This document shows, piece by piece, positions 1-7,997 of a stretch of DNA of 64,000 bases (its first letter is position 1; each line of letters starts with the position of its first letter). Position numbers and translations under genes: made by a program. Under the pieces are notes generated by a model. The model saw nothing but the letters and a program-made list of their open reading frames with translations, did no database searches and was not told the origin of the DNA. The DNA lies in assembly GCF_039543565.1 (NCBI RefSeq), contig NZ_BAABJZ010000097.1:25417-89416 (forward strand), read 5' to 3'. The DNA comes from Ferrimonas pelagia. Its GTDB lineage: Bacteria > Pseudomonadota > Gammaproteobacteria > Enterobacterales > Shewanellaceae.

Positions 1-12
1 ATGACGTGCTCC

Positions 13-732
13 TTATTCGACAACCACGGTCAAACGGGCAACCGGATTGAGCCAACGGTGAATGCGGCTGTCGACGTCACTGACGCCGCCCTCACTGTTG
101 GTATCACCTAGGTTTCCGCGGTGGATGTGCACCACTTGGGTCGGCTCCTCGCTGGTGACGCCGCTGGCGTTCATGCCAGCAAAATCACCGGGAATGCCGG
201 GCATACCGGGGGTGCCCGGCGCGCCACCTGCGCCGGCAACCAGCACTTCATCATTGGCTTCGGTGCCCGCGTCGTAGGCGTTGAGGTGGAGGGTATAGGT
301 GCCGGGCTCGGTCGGGATGGGCCAGCTGTCGAGGCCGACGAAGCCGTCGTTGGAGGGTAAGATCATGGCGGTGAGCGACAGCACGCTGCCCGCTTCGACG
401 TTCTCCAGGGTGGCACTGGTGCTGGTCGCGGGCTGCAGCAGGCCACCGGCCGGATTGGCGGCACTGATGGCCTGAATGCTGTCGGCAATGGTGGCTAAAC
501 CGGCGATGTCCCCGCCTTCGGCCATGGCTTGTAGCTCGGGGCTGGCGACCATGCCACTTTGAAACAGGTGGTATTGGCTGTCATGGGCGGTGGCGAGAAT
601 GGGGGTAAAGTAGATCCCTTGAGTCAGGTTGGTCACCGTCAGCTGCAGGGTTTGGGCCATGGCGTGGGGGGCGGCGACACCCACCAGCAGGGTTGAGATC
701 GTGATGCCTTTGGTTAAGGTTTTGATGAACAT
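13..732 (-). CDS. Secreted spondin-domain-like protein with a short collagen-like stretch
   Basis: The 239-residue product starts with a clear Sec signal peptide: a positively charged start, a hydrophobic core and a predicted cut after AMA near residue 26. The mature part matches the bacterial spondin-domain pattern, with LTVTNLTQGIYFTPILATAH followed by a segment on excess, duration and additives (residues about 28-165). Residues about 168-181 form a collagen-like GAPGTPGMPGIPG run. The C-terminal end (VVHIHRGN, then RWLNPVARLTVVVE) is a beta-rich tail typical of these proteins. A GGAG lies 9 bases before the ATG. The role is unknown; bacterial spondin proteins are periplasmic or secreted and are sometimes implicated in adhesion. 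It stands alone, and no partner gene is visible to its left because the window ends there. Confidence 0.75.
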   Translation of the reverse strand: MFIKTLTKGITISTLLVGVAAPHAMAQTLQLTVTNLTQGIYFTPILATAHDSQYHLFQSGMVASPELQAMAEGGDIAGLATIADSIQAISAANPAGGLLQPATSTSATLENVEAGSVLSLTAMILPSNDGFVGLDSWPIPTEPGTYTLHLNAYDAGTEANDEVLVAGAGGAPGTPGMPGIPGDFAGMNASGVTSEEPTQVVHIHRGNLGDTNSEGGVSDVDSRIHRWLNPVARLTVVVE

Positions 733-892
733 GCTGAAAGCTCCGATTTATTGAGAGGTCGAAGCCAGTGTAGGAAGTGAGTATCCAGCGCTGATCACGC
801 AATTATCAAGAAAGTATCACGATGGGCAGTGGCCGGTGACAGGGTGAGTGATAGGATCCAATCCTGCACTCCTTCTATTGGAAATTGACAAG

Positions 893-1339
893 ATGAGACT
901 GTGTGAATGGGCCCCTGAGCGACTCCCAATGCCTTTGCTGCTGGAGGCGGATCCCTGTGAAGCGGCGGTGCGGCGCTATCTGGCTAATGGCCGGGCGTTT
1001 GTGGCGCGGCAGGGAGAGACGGTGTTAGCCGCCTGCGTGCTGCAGCCTAAGGGCGAGGGCGTGGTCGAGCTGATGAATGTTGCTGTGTTGCCTGAGCGGC
1101 AGGGGCAGGGGATCGGTACTGAATTGCTGCGCTATGTGATCGATCAGTTAGCCCAGCAAGGGATGGTAAGAATTGAGCTGGGCACCGGCACCTTTGGCTA
1201 CCAATTGACTTTCTATCAGCGGCTGGGCTTTCGGGTGGACTCGGTTGTTAAAGACCACTTTCTCAACAATTACGACGAGCCTATCTTTGAACATGGCATT
1301 CAGCATCAAGATATGCTGCGGCTGGTTTTGCTGCTCTGA
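893..1339 (+). CDS. GNAT family N-acetyltransferase
   Basis: A small acetyltransferase of about 148 residues. The GNAT core is visible: the beta4 strand VELMNVAVLPERQGQGIGTE contains the acetyl-CoA pyrophosphate loop (R/Q-x-x-G-x-G/A form, here RQGQGIG). It is followed by the helix LLRYVIDQLAQQG, and then by the strand and tail FYQRLGFRVDSVVKDHF common to this superfamily. I chose the ATG at 893 because homologous folds begin about there. A GTG at 848 in the same frame would add 15 residues without family similarity. Neither start has a strong ribosome binding site. The substrate cannot be read from the sequence. Confidence 0.78.
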   Translation: MRLCEWAPERLPMPLLLEADPCEAAVRRYLANGRAFVARQGETVLAACVLQPKGEGVVELMNVAVLPERQGQGIGTELLRYVIDQLAQQGMVRIELGTGTFGYQLTFYQRLGFRVDSVVKDHFLNNYDEPIFEHGIQHQDMLRLVLLL

Positions 1340-1484
1340 AGGGCGGGGAGGCGGGAGCCAAAGCGGTTGCTTCGCTTATCGCTTGGTATTTGAACGCAAA
1401 AATAAGTGGGTCATGCTGCGTTACCAAGGCAAAGCACAACGAGTGACTATGGCGGTCGGCCACCCACACTCACCGAGAGTCGTC

Positions 1485-2096
1485 CTAGTTATGGGGCGCA
1501 TGTTCCAGCTCAATCACGTCACCCGGTTGCATCGCATCGATGCGAATATCGCCGATCCGCACCCGAACCAGGCGTAAGGTGGGGAAGCCGACGGCGGCGG
1601 TCATCTTGCGAATTTGTCGGTTTTTGCCTTCGCTGATGGTGATGGAGGCCCAACTGAGCGGGCCGTGGCGCAGATCCCGCGGCTTGCGCGCCGGCGCGGG
1701 GAGATCCGGTTCGCCCTCGATCTTGTATGCCTTGCAGGGCAGGGTCAGGTATTTGCCACCGTCCACGCCGATCTCGACGCCGTTTTGAAGTTTGGCCATG
1801 GCGACCGCATCGATGTCACCATCCAATTGCACCCAATACTCTTTTTCTACGCTTTTGCTGCGCACCCGCTCGCTGACTTTGCCGTCGGTGGTCAGCAGCA
1901 GCAGCCCTTCGGAGTCCTTATCCAGCCGGCCGATGGCCATGGTGCCGGCTGGGAAGTCGGTCAGATCGCCCAGAACCATCTTAGTGCGGCGATTTTCCGG
2001 CTTGAACTGACTGAGGCAGGTGTAGGGTTTGTAGATCTTAAAGTGGCGGTGGACTAGCGGTGTCGCTTCGTTTTTGACGGATTGAGCTTGGGACAT
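1485..2096 (-). CDS. rluE: 23S rRNA pseudouridine(2457) synthase family protein RluE
   Basis: RsuA/RluB/E/F-type pseudouridine synthase. The catalytic aspartate motif GRLDKDSEGLLLLT is present, followed by KEYWVQLDG and the late basic motif GKNRQIRKMTAAVGFPTLRLVR. There is no N-terminal S4 domain, which fits RluE (about 200-217 residues), an enzyme that isomerises one uridine in the peptidyl transferase region of 23S rRNA. An upstream ATG at 2138 is in frame, but it sits inside a good -10 box (TATAATG), so transcription probably begins downstream of it. I therefore prefer the ATG at 2096 (MSQAQS), giving 203 residues. The E. coli protein is 217 residues, so the longer form is not excluded. 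Confidence 0.85.
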   Translation of the reverse strand: MSQAQSVKNEATPLVHRHFKIYKPYTCLSQFKPENRRTKMVLGDLTDFPAGTMAIGRLDKDSEGLLLLTTDGKVSERVRSKSVEKEYWVQLDGDIDAVAMAKLQNGVEIGVDGGKYLTLPCKAYKIEGEPDLPAPARKPRDLRHGPLSWASITISEGKNRQIRKMTAAVGFPTLRLVRVRIGDIRIDAMQPGDVIELEHAPHN

Positions 2097-2136
2097 GGCG
2101 TGGGCGTCGCTGGCATTGGCTGAAAAAGTGCTGCGC

Positions 2137-2164
2137 ATTATAGCGGGAAGTTCGGCGATCCCAA
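2137..2164 (-). promoter_or_regulatory. Likely sigma-70 promoter for rluE
   Basis: Reading the minus strand, TTGGGA (2164-2159), a 16-base spacer and a perfect TATAAT (2142-2137) lie just upstream of rluE. The -10 box overlaps an in-frame ATG at 2138, which argues for the later start. The promoter lies inside the inverted repeat listed next. Confidence 0.55.
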
Positions 2165-2183
2165 GTGATGGCCGAACTTCCCG
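2144..2183. repeat. Perfect 13-bp inverted repeat between ppk2 and rluE
   Basis: CGGGAAGTTCGGC (2144-2156) pairs perfectly with GCCGAACTTCCCG (2171-2183) around a 14-base loop. It begins 15 bases after the ppk2 stop codon. There is no T tract on either side, so it is not a classical terminator. It may stabilise the ppk2 message end or act as an operator over the rluE promoter. Confidence 0.7.
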
Positions 2184-2198
2184 TTATGATCTGTGGCG

Positions 2199-2972
2199 CT
2201 AGTCGGAATAGGCGTCCTTGACTCGGTTTTGCTCCTCTTCCGGAGGACGGACGTAGCCACGGCTATCCAGCGGCGGCAGGTTGATCTCCGGATAGTCGAT
2301 CTTCTGATAGGAGATCTGCGTAAGTAGGTGGCGTATGCAGTTGAGCCGGGCTTTCTTTTTGTCATTGCCGTCGATGACAAACCAGGGGCTGTGACGGGTA
2401 TCGGTGTGATCGAACATCCGGTCTTTGGCCTGCGAGTAGAGTTGCCAGCGTGAGCGCGATTCAAGATCCATCGGGCTGAATTTCCAGCGCTTAAGCGGAT
2501 CGCTAAGGCGCTCGAGGAAACGTTGCTCTTGCACTTCGTCGGAGACCGAGAACCAGTATTTGATCAGGGTAATGCCGGAGCGGATCAACATGCGCTCAAA
2601 CTCCGGGCAGGCGCGCAGAAAGTCGTTGTACTCAGGCTCGGTGCAAAATCCCATGACGTGCTCGACGCCAGCGCGGTTGTACCAGCTGCGATCAAACAGC
2701 ACCATCTCGCCGGCACAGGGCAGATGGGCGACGTATCGCTGGAAATACCATTGGGTCTTTTCTCGGTCGGACGGCGCCGGCAAGGCGGCGACTTTGCAGT
2801 GTCTGGGGTTCAGCTTCTCGGTGATGCGCTTGATGGCGCCGCCCTTGCCGGCAGCATCGCGGCCTTCAAACAGCACCACGACCTTAAGCCCTTCCTGTTT
2901 GATCCATTCTTGCAGGGCCACAAGTTCCGTTTGTAGGCGTTTGAGTTCTTTTTCGTAGCTGCGCTTGTCCAT
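2199..2972 (-). CDS. ppk2: Polyphosphate kinase 2 (PPK2)
   Basis: A 257-residue PPK2-family kinase, which transfers phosphate between polyphosphate and nucleotides in the cytoplasm. The Walker A motif FEGRDAAGKGGAIKRI lies near residues 35-50. The lid and Walker B region PCAGEMVLFDRSWYNRAGVE is near 85-104. The conserved FLRACPEFERML and the SPMDLESRSRW segment follow. Length and motifs fit a single-domain class I enzyme, which usually makes GTP or ATP from polyphosphate. The nucleotide preference cannot be told from sequence alone. It is transcribed in the same direction as rluE, but the hairpin and promoter between them suggest separate units. Confidence 0.93.
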   Translation of the reverse strand: MDKRSYEKELKRLQTELVALQEWIKQEGLKVVVLFEGRDAAGKGGAIKRITEKLNPRHCKVAALPAPSDREKTQWYFQRYVAHLPCAGEMVLFDRSWYNRAGVEHVMGFCTEPEYNDFLRACPEFERMLIRSGITLIKYWFSVSDEVQEQRFLERLSDPLKRWKFSPMDLESRSRWQLYSQAKDRMFDHTDTRHSPWFVIDGNDKKKARLNCIRHLLTQISYQKIDYPEINLPPLDSRGYVRPPEEEQNRVKDAYSD

Positions 2973-3122
2973 CGCTCTTTATCCTAAATCCGTTTTTCGT
3001 GCCGTTGCAGCTTAGTGTATTGAATACGGGTCGCAAAATCGTTGTTGTTCGGTAAAAAAGATATTGCTGTTTCGTGTGTTACGCTTGTTGATAGTGGTTC
3101 CAAATTGCCAACGGAGATGGTT

Positions 3123-4256
3123 ATGGAGATGCGTTTGACAGGGTGGGTGTTGAGCTTGTTGGTTTTGGCCGGGTGTAGCGACGCACCACAGCAAAGCGCG
3201 GCACCGCCTCCGAGCGTACAAGTGATGTCGGTGAGCAGCGAACAGGTGCGTTCAAGGGCGGAGTTTGTCGGACGAACGCAGGCGTTTGAGGATGTGAATC
3301 TGCAGCCGCAGATCTCCGGTCAACTGCTGGATCGACACTTTACCGAAGGCCAGCAAGTGACTGAGGATATGCTGCTGTTTACCATCGATCCCGCCTCGTT
3401 TGAGGCGGAGGTGGCGCAGGCCAATGCGGTGCTGAAACAGGCGACGGCGGCGCGGGATGCGGCGGTACTCAATTGGCAGCGGGGTAAGCGCTTACATCCG
3501 GATGGCATGATCTCCGATAATGACATGGATGAGCTGACCTCACGCAAGCTTCAGGCTGAGGCGCAAGTGGTGCAGGCGCGATCGGGTTTGGATTCGGCCC
3601 AGCTGCGTCTGTCCTATACCGAGGTCAAAGCGCCCATTGCCGGGCGGATCTCGTCGGCTTTGGTGTCCACCGGTGATCTGGTGACGCCGCAGACCGACTT
3701 AGCGACGCTGGTGCAGGCCGATCCCATCTATGTACTATTCCAGGCTTCTGAGCGGCAGATGACCGCCGCACGGCGCATCGCGATGGCCGATCCCCAAGCG
3801 GAGATCGGTATGTTGCCGGTGGCGATGATCCTGCCGGATGGGCAGCGTTTCGATCAGACCGGTGTCATTGATTACGTCGATAACCGGGTGGACGCGGCGA
3901 CGGGCACCATTAATCTGCGGGTGCGGTTCGATAACCCGCAAGATCTGGTGGTACCGGGCATGTACGTCAACTTGGAGATCAGCGCGCCGGATGATGAGGC
4001 AGCGCTATTGATCCCTCAAGCGGCGGTGCAGGAGGACCAACAGGGCCGCTACGTGATGCTGTTAGGGGAGGGCAATACGGTGAATAAGCGGGTGGTCGAG
4101 CTGGGTGAACGCTTTGAGGTGAATTGGGCGGTGATCGCGGGACTCAAGGAGGGCGATCGCATCGTGGTGGAGGGATTGCAGAAGATCCGTCCTGGGGCGG
4201 TGGTCAATCCGGTCGAGCAAGAGAGCAAGCCGTTTCAGCCTGATACCCAGCGCTAG
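3123..4256 (+). CDS. RND efflux system periplasmic adaptor lipoprotein (membrane fusion protein, system 1)
   Basis: A 377-residue HlyD/AcrA-type adaptor that would bridge the inner-membrane pump and an outer-membrane channel. It has a lipoprotein signal with lipobox LAGC near residue 17. The lipoyl half-motifs (FVGRTQAFEDVNLQPQISGQ and the matching APIAGRISSALVSTGDLV) flank a coiled-coil hairpin (QANAVLKQATAARDAAVLNW onward). A beta-barrel domain follows, and the C-terminal membrane-proximal domain ends LKEGDRIVVEGLQKIRPG. I chose the ATG at 3123 because GGAG lies six bases upstream; ATGs at 3117 and 3129 are alternatives. The permease gene begins 9 bases downstream, so the two form an operon. 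No outer-membrane channel gene is next to them. Confidence 0.93.
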   Translation: MEMRLTGWVLSLLVLAGCSDAPQQSAAPPPSVQVMSVSSEQVRSRAEFVGRTQAFEDVNLQPQISGQLLDRHFTEGQQVTEDMLLFTIDPASFEAEVAQANAVLKQATAARDAAVLNWQRGKRLHPDGMISDNDMDELTSRKLQAEAQVVQARSGLDSAQLRLSYTEVKAPIAGRISSALVSTGDLVTPQTDLATLVQADPIYVLFQASERQMTAARRIAMADPQAEIGMLPVAMILPDGQRFDQTGVIDYVDNRVDAATGTINLRVRFDNPQDLVVPGMYVNLEISAPDDEAALLIPQAAVQEDQQGRYVMLLGEGNTVNKRVVELGERFEVNWAVIAGLKEGDRIVVEGLQKIRPGAVVNPVEQESKPFQPDTQR

Positions 4257-4265
4257 GAGGCGGTC

Positions 4266-7200
4266 ATGATCAGTCAGTTTTTTATCAACCGGCCCAAGTT
4301 TGCGTTCGTTATCTCCATTGTCCTGTCCTTGATGGGACTCCTCTCTATCCCCATTTTGCCGGTCGCGGAATTCCCCGATGTGTCACCGCCGCAGATCGCG
4401 GTCAGCACCAGCTATGCCGGCGCGAGCGCCGAGGTGGTGAAGGACACCATAGGTCAGGTGATCGAAGCGGAAGTGAATGGCGTCGAGGACATGATCTACA
4501 TGGAGTCCAAGTCCGCCAACGACGGCTCCTACAGCCTGACGGTGACCTTCTCAGTCGGGGTCGATGCCGATATGGCCCAGGTCAACGTGCAAAACCGGGT
4601 GCAACAGGCGCTGCCCCGTTTGCCGGTGGAAGTGACTCAACGTGGCGTTAAGGTGAAGAAGAAGAGCCCCAATTTCTTGATGGTGGTTAATCTGTTCTCG
4701 CCCAATGGCACCTTCGATGCGCTGTTTCAGACCAACTACGCGGGCCTCAACATCAAGGACACGCTGGCGCGGGTGTCTGGGGTGTCGGAGGTGCAGATCA
4801 TCGGTGGACTGGATTACGCCATGCGTATTTGGCTCAATCCGGATCTAATGGCCAGCTTGAGTGTGACCAGCTCGGATGTGGTGAATGCGCTGAAAGAGCA
4901 AAACATTCAGGTGGCGGCGGGGCGGATCGGCGCGGCGCCGGTGGATCCCAATCAGCAGTTTCAATACACGTTGCAAACTCAAGGGCGGCTGGCTCGGCCG
5001 GAGCAGTATGCGGCGGTGGTGATCCGCTCCAATGCCGATGGCTCCAAGGTGACCGTGGGCGACGTGGGCCGGGTGGAGCTGGGCAGTCAGACCTACGATG
5101 CACAGGGCCGGTTAGACAATCAGCCCAGCGCCATTATGGCGGTGTATCAGAGTCCGGACGCCAATGCGTTGGAGGTGTCGGCAGGCATTCGCGCCGAGAT
5201 GGCGCGGTTGGCGGGTAACTTTCCGGACGATCTGACCTACGACGTGCTGTATGACACCACCGAGTTTGTCTCGGTCTCCATCAAGGAGGTGGTACAGACC
5301 CTGTTTATCTCCATCGCGCTGGTGATCCTGGTGGTTTACGTGTTCTTGCAGGACGTGCGATCGACCTTGGTACCGGCCATCGCCATTCCGGTCTCTCTGG
5401 TGGGGACCTTCCTGTTTTTGCTGCTCTTTGGCATGACCATCAATACCATCTCGCTGTTTGCGTTGATCTTGGCCATCGGCATCGTGGTGGATGACGCCAT
5501 TGTGGTGGTGGAGAACGTCACCCGGTTGATGGAAGAGAAGGGGCTTGATCCCAAGACCGCGACGGCGGAGGCGATGAAGGAGGTGACCGGGCCGGTGATC
5601 GCCACCACCTTGGTGCTGCTGGCGGTGTTCGGCCCGACGGCGGTGATGCCGGGCATTACCGGCCAGATGTACGCCCAGTTCTCGGTGACCATCTGCATTG
5701 CGGTGCTGATCTCCTCCATTAATGCCTTGACCCTGTCTCCGGCCTTGTGCGCGTCCTTGCTTAAGCCGCCCAAGCAGCACGACAGCGGCTTTCATGGTAC
5801 GTTCAACCGCTACTTTAACAAGCTGACCGGCAGCTATACCTCACTGGTGGCGATGATGATCCGCCGTTCGGTCATGGTGATGGGGCTGTTTGTGTTGGCG
5901 TTGGTGGCCACCGGCATGCTGGCCAAGGCGTTGCCCAGTGGCTTTGTGCCCTCGGAAGATAAGAAGAGCTTTTTGGTGGATCTGCAACTGCCGGATGGCG
6001 CCTCGCTCAATCGAACCGAAGCGGTGATGAAAGATCTGGTGGCGTTGACGTTAGAAGAGCCGGGCGTGGCCCATGTGATCCACGCGTCCGGCTTCTCGGT
6101 GCTGTCCGGCTCCGTCTCCTCAAACGGCGGTCTGATGATCGTGTCGCTGGACAGCTGGGAGGAACGGGACTCGCCGGAGCTGAATGATAAGGCGATCTTG
6201 CAGCGGTTGCAGGCCAAGTACGCCACCAACCCACAGGTCAACGCGATGGCCTTTGCCTTGCCGCCCTTGCCCGGGGTGGGCAGCGTCGGCGGCTTTGAGT
6301 TTGTGCTGCAGGACACCATGGGGCGCAGCCCGGCGGAGCTGGCGGCGGTGATGCGCGGCTTGATCATTGAGGCCAATCAGCAACCGTCCATCGCCGCGGC
6401 GTTTTCCAATTTCCGCGCCGACGTACCGCAGATGTTTGTCGATGTGGACCGGGATAAGGCCAAGGCGCTGGGCATTCCACTGACGGAGATCTTCGCTACC
6501 TTGCAGACCATGCTTGGCGGCAACTACGTCAACGATTTTAACCGCTTCGGGAAGGTGTTCCGGGTGATGGTGCAGGCCGAATCGGAGTTTCGTAACTCGG
6601 AGCGGGACATCAACCGCTTCTATGTGCGCACGGCAACCGGCGAGATGGTGCCGCTGTCGACTCTGGTGACGGTGAACCCCATCCTCGGGCCGGAAGTGGT
6701 GAGTCAGTACAACTTGTATAGCTCGGTCACCATTAATGGTATTCCTGCGCCGGGTTATAGCTCCGGGGATGCGATCGCAGCCATGGCCGAGCTGGCCCAG
6801 CGGACCCTGCCAGCGGGCTATCAGTTTGAATGGACTGGGCAGACTTATCAGGAGATCCAGGCGGGCAATCTCGCGCCCATCATCTTCTCACTGGCGCTGG
6901 TGTTCACCTATCTGTTCTTGGTGGCCCAGTATGAAAGCTGGACCATCCCGTTTGGGGTGATGCTGGCGGTGCCGGTGGCCATTCTGGGGGCGTTTATCTA
7001 TGTCTTCTTGGTCGGCGGCGAGATCAACCTCTATACCCAGATCGGTTTGGTGTTGCTGATAGGATTGGCGTCGAAAAACGCGATCCTGATCGTGGAGTTT
7101 GCTAAGCAGCAGCGGGAGAGCGGCATGACGGCGGTCGAGGCGGGGCTGGAAGCGGCCAAGCTGCGTTTTCGCGCGGTGTTGATGACCGCATTCTCCTTCA

Positions 7201-7394
7201 TTCTTGGGGTCTTTCCGCTGGTGGTGGCCAGTGGTGCCGGGGCAGAGAGCCGCAATTCGTTGGGTTACGCCGTGTTTGGCGGCATGATCGCTGCAGCCGT
7301 GGTGGGCACCATGCTGGTACCGGTGTTTTATGTGGTATTGCAGCATCTGCGGGAGCGTGTGAAAGGGCAAGCGTCGGGCGATGGAGCGGTCTGA
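4266..7394 (+). CDS. RND multidrug efflux permease, HAE1/AcrB type (system 1)
   Basis: A 1042-residue proton-driven inner-membrane pump. TM1 follows FFINRPKFAFVISIVLSLM, and a large periplasmic loop follows it. The TM4 proton-relay pair is seen in AIGIVVDDAIVVVENV. The second half repeats the architecture, with a TM11-12 block LRFRAVLMTAFSFILGVFPL. Length and topology match AcrB/MexF-like HAE1 transporters. Substrates are probably hydrophobic or amphiphilic drugs, but specificity cannot be read. TAGGAGG directly overlaps the adaptor stop codon and gives a very strong ribosome binding site. It is paralogous to the permease at 12971. Confidence 0.95.
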   Translation: MISQFFINRPKFAFVISIVLSLMGLLSIPILPVAEFPDVSPPQIAVSTSYAGASAEVVKDTIGQVIEAEVNGVEDMIYMESKSANDGSYSLTVTFSVGVDADMAQVNVQNRVQQALPRLPVEVTQRGVKVKKKSPNFLMVVNLFSPNGTFDALFQTNYAGLNIKDTLARVSGVSEVQIIGGLDYAMRIWLNPDLMASLSVTSSDVVNALKEQNIQVAAGRIGAAPVDPNQQFQYTLQTQGRLARPEQYAAVVIRSNADGSKVTVGDVGRVELGSQTYDAQGRLDNQPSAIMAVYQSPDANALEVSAGIRAEMARLAGNFPDDLTYDVLYDTTEFVSVSIKEVVQTLFISIALVILVVYVFLQDVRSTLVPAIAIPVSLVGTFLFLLLFGMTINTISLFALILAIGIVVDDAIVVVENVTRLMEEKGLDPKTATAEAMKEVTGPVIATTLVLLAVFGPTAVMPGITGQMYAQFSVTICIAVLISSINALTLSPALCASLLKPPKQHDSGFHGTFNRYFNKLTGSYTSLVAMMIRRSVMVMGLFVLALVATGMLAKALPSGFVPSEDKKSFLVDLQLPDGASLNRTEAVMKDLVALTLEEPGVAHVIHASGFSVLSGSVSSNGGLMIVSLDSWEERDSPELNDKAILQRLQAKYATNPQVNAMAFALPPLPGVGSVGGFEFVLQDTMGRSPAELAAVMRGLIIEANQQPSIAAAFSNFRADVPQMFVDVDRDKAKALGIPLTEIFATLQTMLGGNYVNDFNRFGKVFRVMVQAESEFRNSERDINRFYVRTATGEMVPLSTLVTVNPILGPEVVSQYNLYSSVTINGIPAPGYSSGDAIAAMAELAQRTLPAGYQFEWTGQTYQEIQAGNLAPIIFSLALVFTYLFLVAQYESWTIPFGVMLAVPVAILGAFIYVFLVGGEINLYTQIGLVLLIGLASKNAILIVEFAKQQRESGMTAVEAGLEAAKLRFRAVLMTAFSFILGVFPLVVASGAGAESRNSLGYAVFGGMIAAAVVGTMLVPVFYVVLQHLRERVKGQASGDGAV

Positions 7395-7428
7395 TCTTTG
7401 GTCTGACAATCTAGCCAAAGAACCAATT

Positions 7429-7461
7429 AAGCCGGCCTCTGTGCCGGCTTTGTCGTTGTTT
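7429..7461 (+). terminator. Rho-independent terminator after RND system 1
   Basis: AAGCCGGC (7429-7436) pairs with GCCGGCTT (7443-7450) around a six-base loop. A T-rich tail with interspersed G and C follows. It sits 35 bases after the permease stop codon. Confidence 0.8.
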
Positions 7462-7997
7462 CCTTCCTGATCTTGGCCTAATTACAGACTGATGCGGACG
7501 TCCGTTGGGTTTTGTTTTCGTTAACGTAAGCGTCAGGTTGAAACGTCAGTATGGAGCGAAGGTGGTTGCCTTCGTAGCTATCTCGCTGATGGCAAGGGTG
7601 ATTTTATTTCACCTTGGCGTCAGTTCTAAACGGAACGCGGCTACGCTTAAGCGGAGAAGTGACTGAATGCGTATGGCAATGTTAGGCCAAAGTCTAAACA
7701 TTAGGTAATTTACTTACCTTATTTACTTTCAGGTAAATGGATGTTTGGTAGATCTTTTGGGTCAAAGTTAAACAGCTGTTTTAATCGATTGTTCCAATCA
7801 TTGTGTCACCACTAAAGCCTTATTTAGCAGTGATTTGTGGCATATTTGTAAATATCCAGTGTGATCTGTCTTGATTTTTCTATGGCCATGCTTCAGCTTT
7901 AATGAGCAGTCGGATCGGTTTCTTTATCGTATCCGGCAATTGCGACTTGTCTGTTTTGAAAGTTCAAAAATTACATATGAAAGTTGCGGGGGCATAG
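7462..7997. other. Non-coding leader upstream of aceB
   Basis: About 540 bases without a convincing gene; the reading frames here are short and unlike proteins. The segment becomes AT-rich towards aceB, as expected for a regulatory region. It holds the palindrome described separately at 7768-7784. The aceB start is preceded by GCGGGGGC, a G-rich ribosome binding site. Confidence 0.5.
7768..7784. promoter_or_regulatory. PsrA-like palindromic operator candidate upstream of aceBA
   Basis: The perfect 12-base palindrome AAACAGCTGTTT (7770-7781) is embedded in TTAAACAGCTGTTTTAA. It has the AAAC-N4-GTTT form described for PsrA, a fatty-acid-responsive TetR-family repressor of fatty-acid degradation and glyoxylate shunt genes in several gammaproteobacteria. 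Its position about 215 bases before aceB fits such a role. The assignment rests on motif and context only. Confidence 0.4.

Noticed and set aside
2138..2138. Upstream ATG as the start of rluE
   Set aside because: It lies within the -10 box of a good promoter, so it is likely not transcribed; ATG at 2096 is preferred.
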